A DNA stretch of 6,639 nucleotides, taken from contig CAZOSP010000158.1 of the NCBI GenBank assembly GCA_964582525.1, positions 1 through 6,639 on the forward strand, written 5' to 3'. Below the pieces are notes generated by a model. That model searched no databases. It was not told where the DNA came from and was given only the letters and a program-made list of their open reading frames with translations. The translations under genes were made by a program, and so were the position numbers. This document shows, piece after piece, positions 4,402 to 6,639 of the stretch (position 1 is its first letter; every line of letters starts with the position of its first letter). This DNA is from BB31 sp964582525. Its GTDB lineage: Bacteria > Pseudomonadota > Gammaproteobacteria > Beggiatoales > Beggiatoaceae.

Positions 4402-6270
4402 CTAAAACACCATTTTTTCATATTCGGCTTCAAGATAACGGGTAAATTCTTCAGCTTTTAGTAGCATGGAATATTGTAATCGATCTCTCATGGTTTCCCG
4501 TAAAACTTGTAATCGCTCAACATCATTGGCTAATTGCACTGCTTTTTGGATATATTCATCCGCTGTTTGAGCTACCCATTCAGCTAAACCCGCCGTTGAT
4601 AAAATACTCAATCCCATGCGAGAAACCTGCGTTTCTCCACATAAACTAATCACTGGCACCCCCATCCATAACGCATCACAGGTCGTTGTAGCACCATTGT
4701 AAGGCCAAGAATCTAAACAAATATCAATGTGTTGATATAAGCCCATGTGATCTAAAAATGGCATTGTTTTGCGTAACTCTAATCGAGTTGCTTCAATCCC
4801 TCGTTGTTCAAAATAATTTATCAAAGTTTGCCTAGAACTGGCATTATTCATAAAAGTGTTTTTAATTAATAAACGTGAATTTGGCACCTGCAATAAAATT
4901 TTTACCCAAAGTTCTAAAATCATATCGCTATGCTTTGCTTGGTTATTAAAGGATGCAAAGGTAATATAGTGACGTTTTAATACGGGAGAATTAGGTTTAA
5001 ATAATTCAATGGTTTCTTTTGCTGGTGTATAACAATGATACGCAAAAGGCAGGCGAATCAATTTTTCACTGCTGTATTGTTCAGCCCCCGGCGGACTGAC
5101 ATAAATATCCGTAATGCGATAATCAATAGACTTTAAGCCTGTTGTATTGGGATAACCCAAATAACTGATTTGTACTGGCGCGGGTTTTTGGGTAAAAACC
5201 AATAAGCGATTAGACCCCGTATGTCCCATTAAATCGACTAAAATATCAATTTTATCCTGTTGAATTTGCTGAATTAATTGTTCATCGCTCTAGTTAAAAC
5301 AATCAATCCATACATGTTGATAGGTTTGAATGTCTTCAGCGTCATACAATTTTGCGTCATGCAGTGCGTAACAATATATCTTAAATTTGTTTTTATCGTG
5401 GTGAGCTAAAATAGATTTCATAAAATACGCAACAGGGTGTGCATCTCGAAAATCTTCAGATACATAGCCAATGCGTAAAGGTTGTTGTGGCAGCCTGTGT
5501 AATGGCTGTTTTACGATATGCTGCGATTTTTCAAAAACATCAGAGAATTGTTGATGGTAGGCAAAGATTTGTGCAGTTGTATAAGTCGGTAAATAATTCA
5601 AATTAAATAAAAAACTGCTCAAAGCATCTTTATTTGTAGAGTCTTGTTGAAATGCTTTATATAAATAGTTCAAAGCAGTTTGTATGTGTCCTTGCTTTGT
5701 GCTTACTTTAGCTAAACCTTGATATACTGGTAAGTGGCTATCAGGGGCTAATTCTAAGGTTTTTTGAAATTCATCAAAGGCTTTATCTAAACAGCCCTCT
5801 AATTCAAGAAAAATAGTGCCTAAGGTATAATGCGCTTTAACATATTGAGGATTTAATTGTAATGCACTGCGTACATGCTTCTCAGCTTCAGCAAATTGCG
5901 CTTTGTGGTAATACACGGCACCTAGATTATGCAAAGCAACTGAAAAATAAGGTTGATATTGCAATGCCGTTCTAAAACACATTTCTGCTTCTTCTAAACG
6001 CTTTAAGCTTAAATACACATTCCCTAAATCATTATGGTAATCTGGATTATTTTCTTGTAACGCAACGGTTTTTTGTAGTGGTGCGAGTGCTGCCTCTAGT
6101 TCTTCAGCTTGGGCATACAATATCCCTAATTGGTGCCAAGCAGGTGCGTAGTTGTTTTGCAATTGCAAAATTTGCTTAAGCAACTGTTCAGCTTGAGCGA
6201 CTTGTCCTTGTGCTGCTTGCTGTTGAGCAAGTTCTAGTGCTTGCTCTAAGGTAAAAATTTGTTCTGACAT
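4402..6270 (-). pseudogene. TPR / GT41 (O-GlcNAc-transferase-like) glycosyltransferase interrupted by one amber codon
   Basis: One continuous frame of 622 codons is broken only by TAG at 5292-5290 (codon 327). Residues 8-212 hold about six TPRs (for example AWHQLGILYAQAEELEAAL, ALHNLGAVYYHKAQFAEAE). After a linker comes the GT41 catalytic region: RIGYVSEDFRDAHPVAYFM, with the likely catalytic His278; then past the stop DLMGHTG (346-352), the FNNQAK lysine near 446, which by analogy binds the UDP phosphates, and YNGATTTCDALWMGVP (524-539). In that last motif an Ala stands where eukaryotic OGT has His. Such enzymes add sugars to Ser/Thr of proteins from UDP-sugars; the substrate here is unknown. 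The amber sits where relatives usually read N-L-S-D-E-Q-L, so a TTG-to-TAG change is likely. The 5290-6270 part alone lacks most of the catalytic domain, and 4402-5229 could be re-initiated at ATG 5229 but lacks the catalytic His. The gene looks AT-richer than pheA, which hints at transfer. Confidence 0.85.
5290..5292 (-). other. In-frame amber stop within the GT41 gene
   Basis: The minus strand reads TGT TTT AAC TAG AGC GAT GAA CAA. Both sides are in the same frame and both belong to the same conserved protein, so this is a single nonsense codon and not a frameshift. Confidence 0.9.
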
Positions 6271-6274
6271 ATCA

Positions 6275-6639
6275 TCATGCTCGCATTTTAGCTAGATTAG
6301 CAAAATAGTTTAATAGGGAACTCTGTCTTGGCAAGTTGCCTGACGGATTGATGAGCAATGCCGTATTTTGTTTAACACGTATTCTTATTTTTATATTATT
6401 TTCATGCAGATACGAGAACCATTTATGACCTACAAATTCTCTATCTGCCAATATCATGTCAACTTTTTCAAAACCCAGTACCCGCTTAAATTGTTCCATT
6501 AATTCAATACGTTCATCTTGATCTGAATTGCCCTTTTTATCAAGCAATTTAAACATAATCGGTATGGATGCACCATCATAAATTAGCGCAGTCAGTTGTC
6601 CGCATTGCTGTGAGCTACCTGCGGCAGACAGCAACACAG
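6275..6639 (-). mobile_element. Partial IS4-family-like DDE transposase, C-terminally truncated
   Basis: The open frame enters from beyond the window edge; its apparent GTG start at 6637 is an artefact. Recognisable IS4/DDE_Tnp_1 features: LTALIYDGASIPIMFKLL, then DKKGNS and ERIELMEQF, then MILADREFVG with the second catalytic Asp (residue 65 of the visible part), then W and NNIKIRIRVKQN. In intact transposases about 100 more residues follow, including the catalytic Glu of the YREK-like region. Here the protein ends about 55 residues after the Asp, at LLNYFANLAKMRA, so it cannot be active. The TGA stop (6277-6275) lies 4 bp before the GT41 ATG, so the insertion or deletion breakpoint is close to that gene. 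An imperfect inverted repeat at 6285-6306 lies near the break. No terminal inverted repeat or target duplication can be identified. Confidence 0.75.

Noticed and set aside
4029..4433. Open frame of 134 codons on the minus strand over the pheA start and the region upstream
   Set aside because: It overlaps the real pheA start in another frame, runs through the palindromic element and has no recognisable motifs. The protein-like signal here lies in the two other frames that carry the cupin pieces.
4402..5229. A separate 275-residue glycosyltransferase starting at ATG 5229
   Set aside because: The frame upstream of this ATG continues in the same reading frame through conserved GT41 sequence to the amber codon, so it is the distal part of one gene and not an independent start.

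Overview
This 6.6 kb window looks like a chromosomal stretch from a moderately AT-rich gammaproteobacterium. The P-protein type pheA, the aroK and the split GT41 glycosyltransferase fit that group. The dense short palindromic repeats and the decayed insertion sequence recall filamentous sulfur bacteria (Beggiatoa/Thiothrix relatives), but that placement is inference from style, not a measured match. Every gene that can be supported lies on the minus strand, so transcription runs from high to low coordinates.

Layout in the direction of transcription. (1) 6639-6275: remnant of an IS4-type DDE transposase, cut at its C-terminus and running off the window. (2) 6270-4402: a TPR/GT41 (O-GlcNAc-transferase-like) gene of 622 codons, interrupted by a single in-frame amber codon at 5290-5292. 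(3) 4336-4075: a broken DUF861/Cupin_3-type small cupin gene. Its N-terminal and C-terminal pieces flank an about 90-bp multi-hairpin palindromic element (4162-4250) that seems to have replaced the middle of the gene. (4) 4069-2981: pheA, chorismate mutase/prephenate dehydratase with an ACT domain. (5) 2974-1889: a secreted protein with two DM9/DUF3421-like repeats. (6) 1873-1019: an HTH protein with a long helical C-terminal region. (7) 1018-650: a gene-free stretch with a terminator hairpin, related palindromic repeats and a G-quadruplex-type tract. (8) 649-110: aroK, shikimate kinase. (9) 109-1: overlapping palindromes, with the next gene not resolved.

pheA, the DM9 protein and the HTH protein are separated by only 6 and 15 bp, and each downstream Shine-Dalgarno lies at or inside the end of the previous gene, so they look like one transcription unit. 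The cupin stop codon also overlaps the likely pheA ribosome-binding region, so the cupin was probably once the first gene of that operon. aroK and pheA both serve aromatic amino acid synthesis (shikimate to shikimate-3-phosphate; chorismate to phenylpyruvate) but are separated by a terminator.

The most notable signals are the cupin gene split by a multi-hairpin element, the single-codon interruption of the GT41 enzyme, and the DM9 protein plus unfamiliar HTH regulator tied to pheA. I did not find a CRISPR array, tRNA, rRNA or a clearly new multi-gene defence system.
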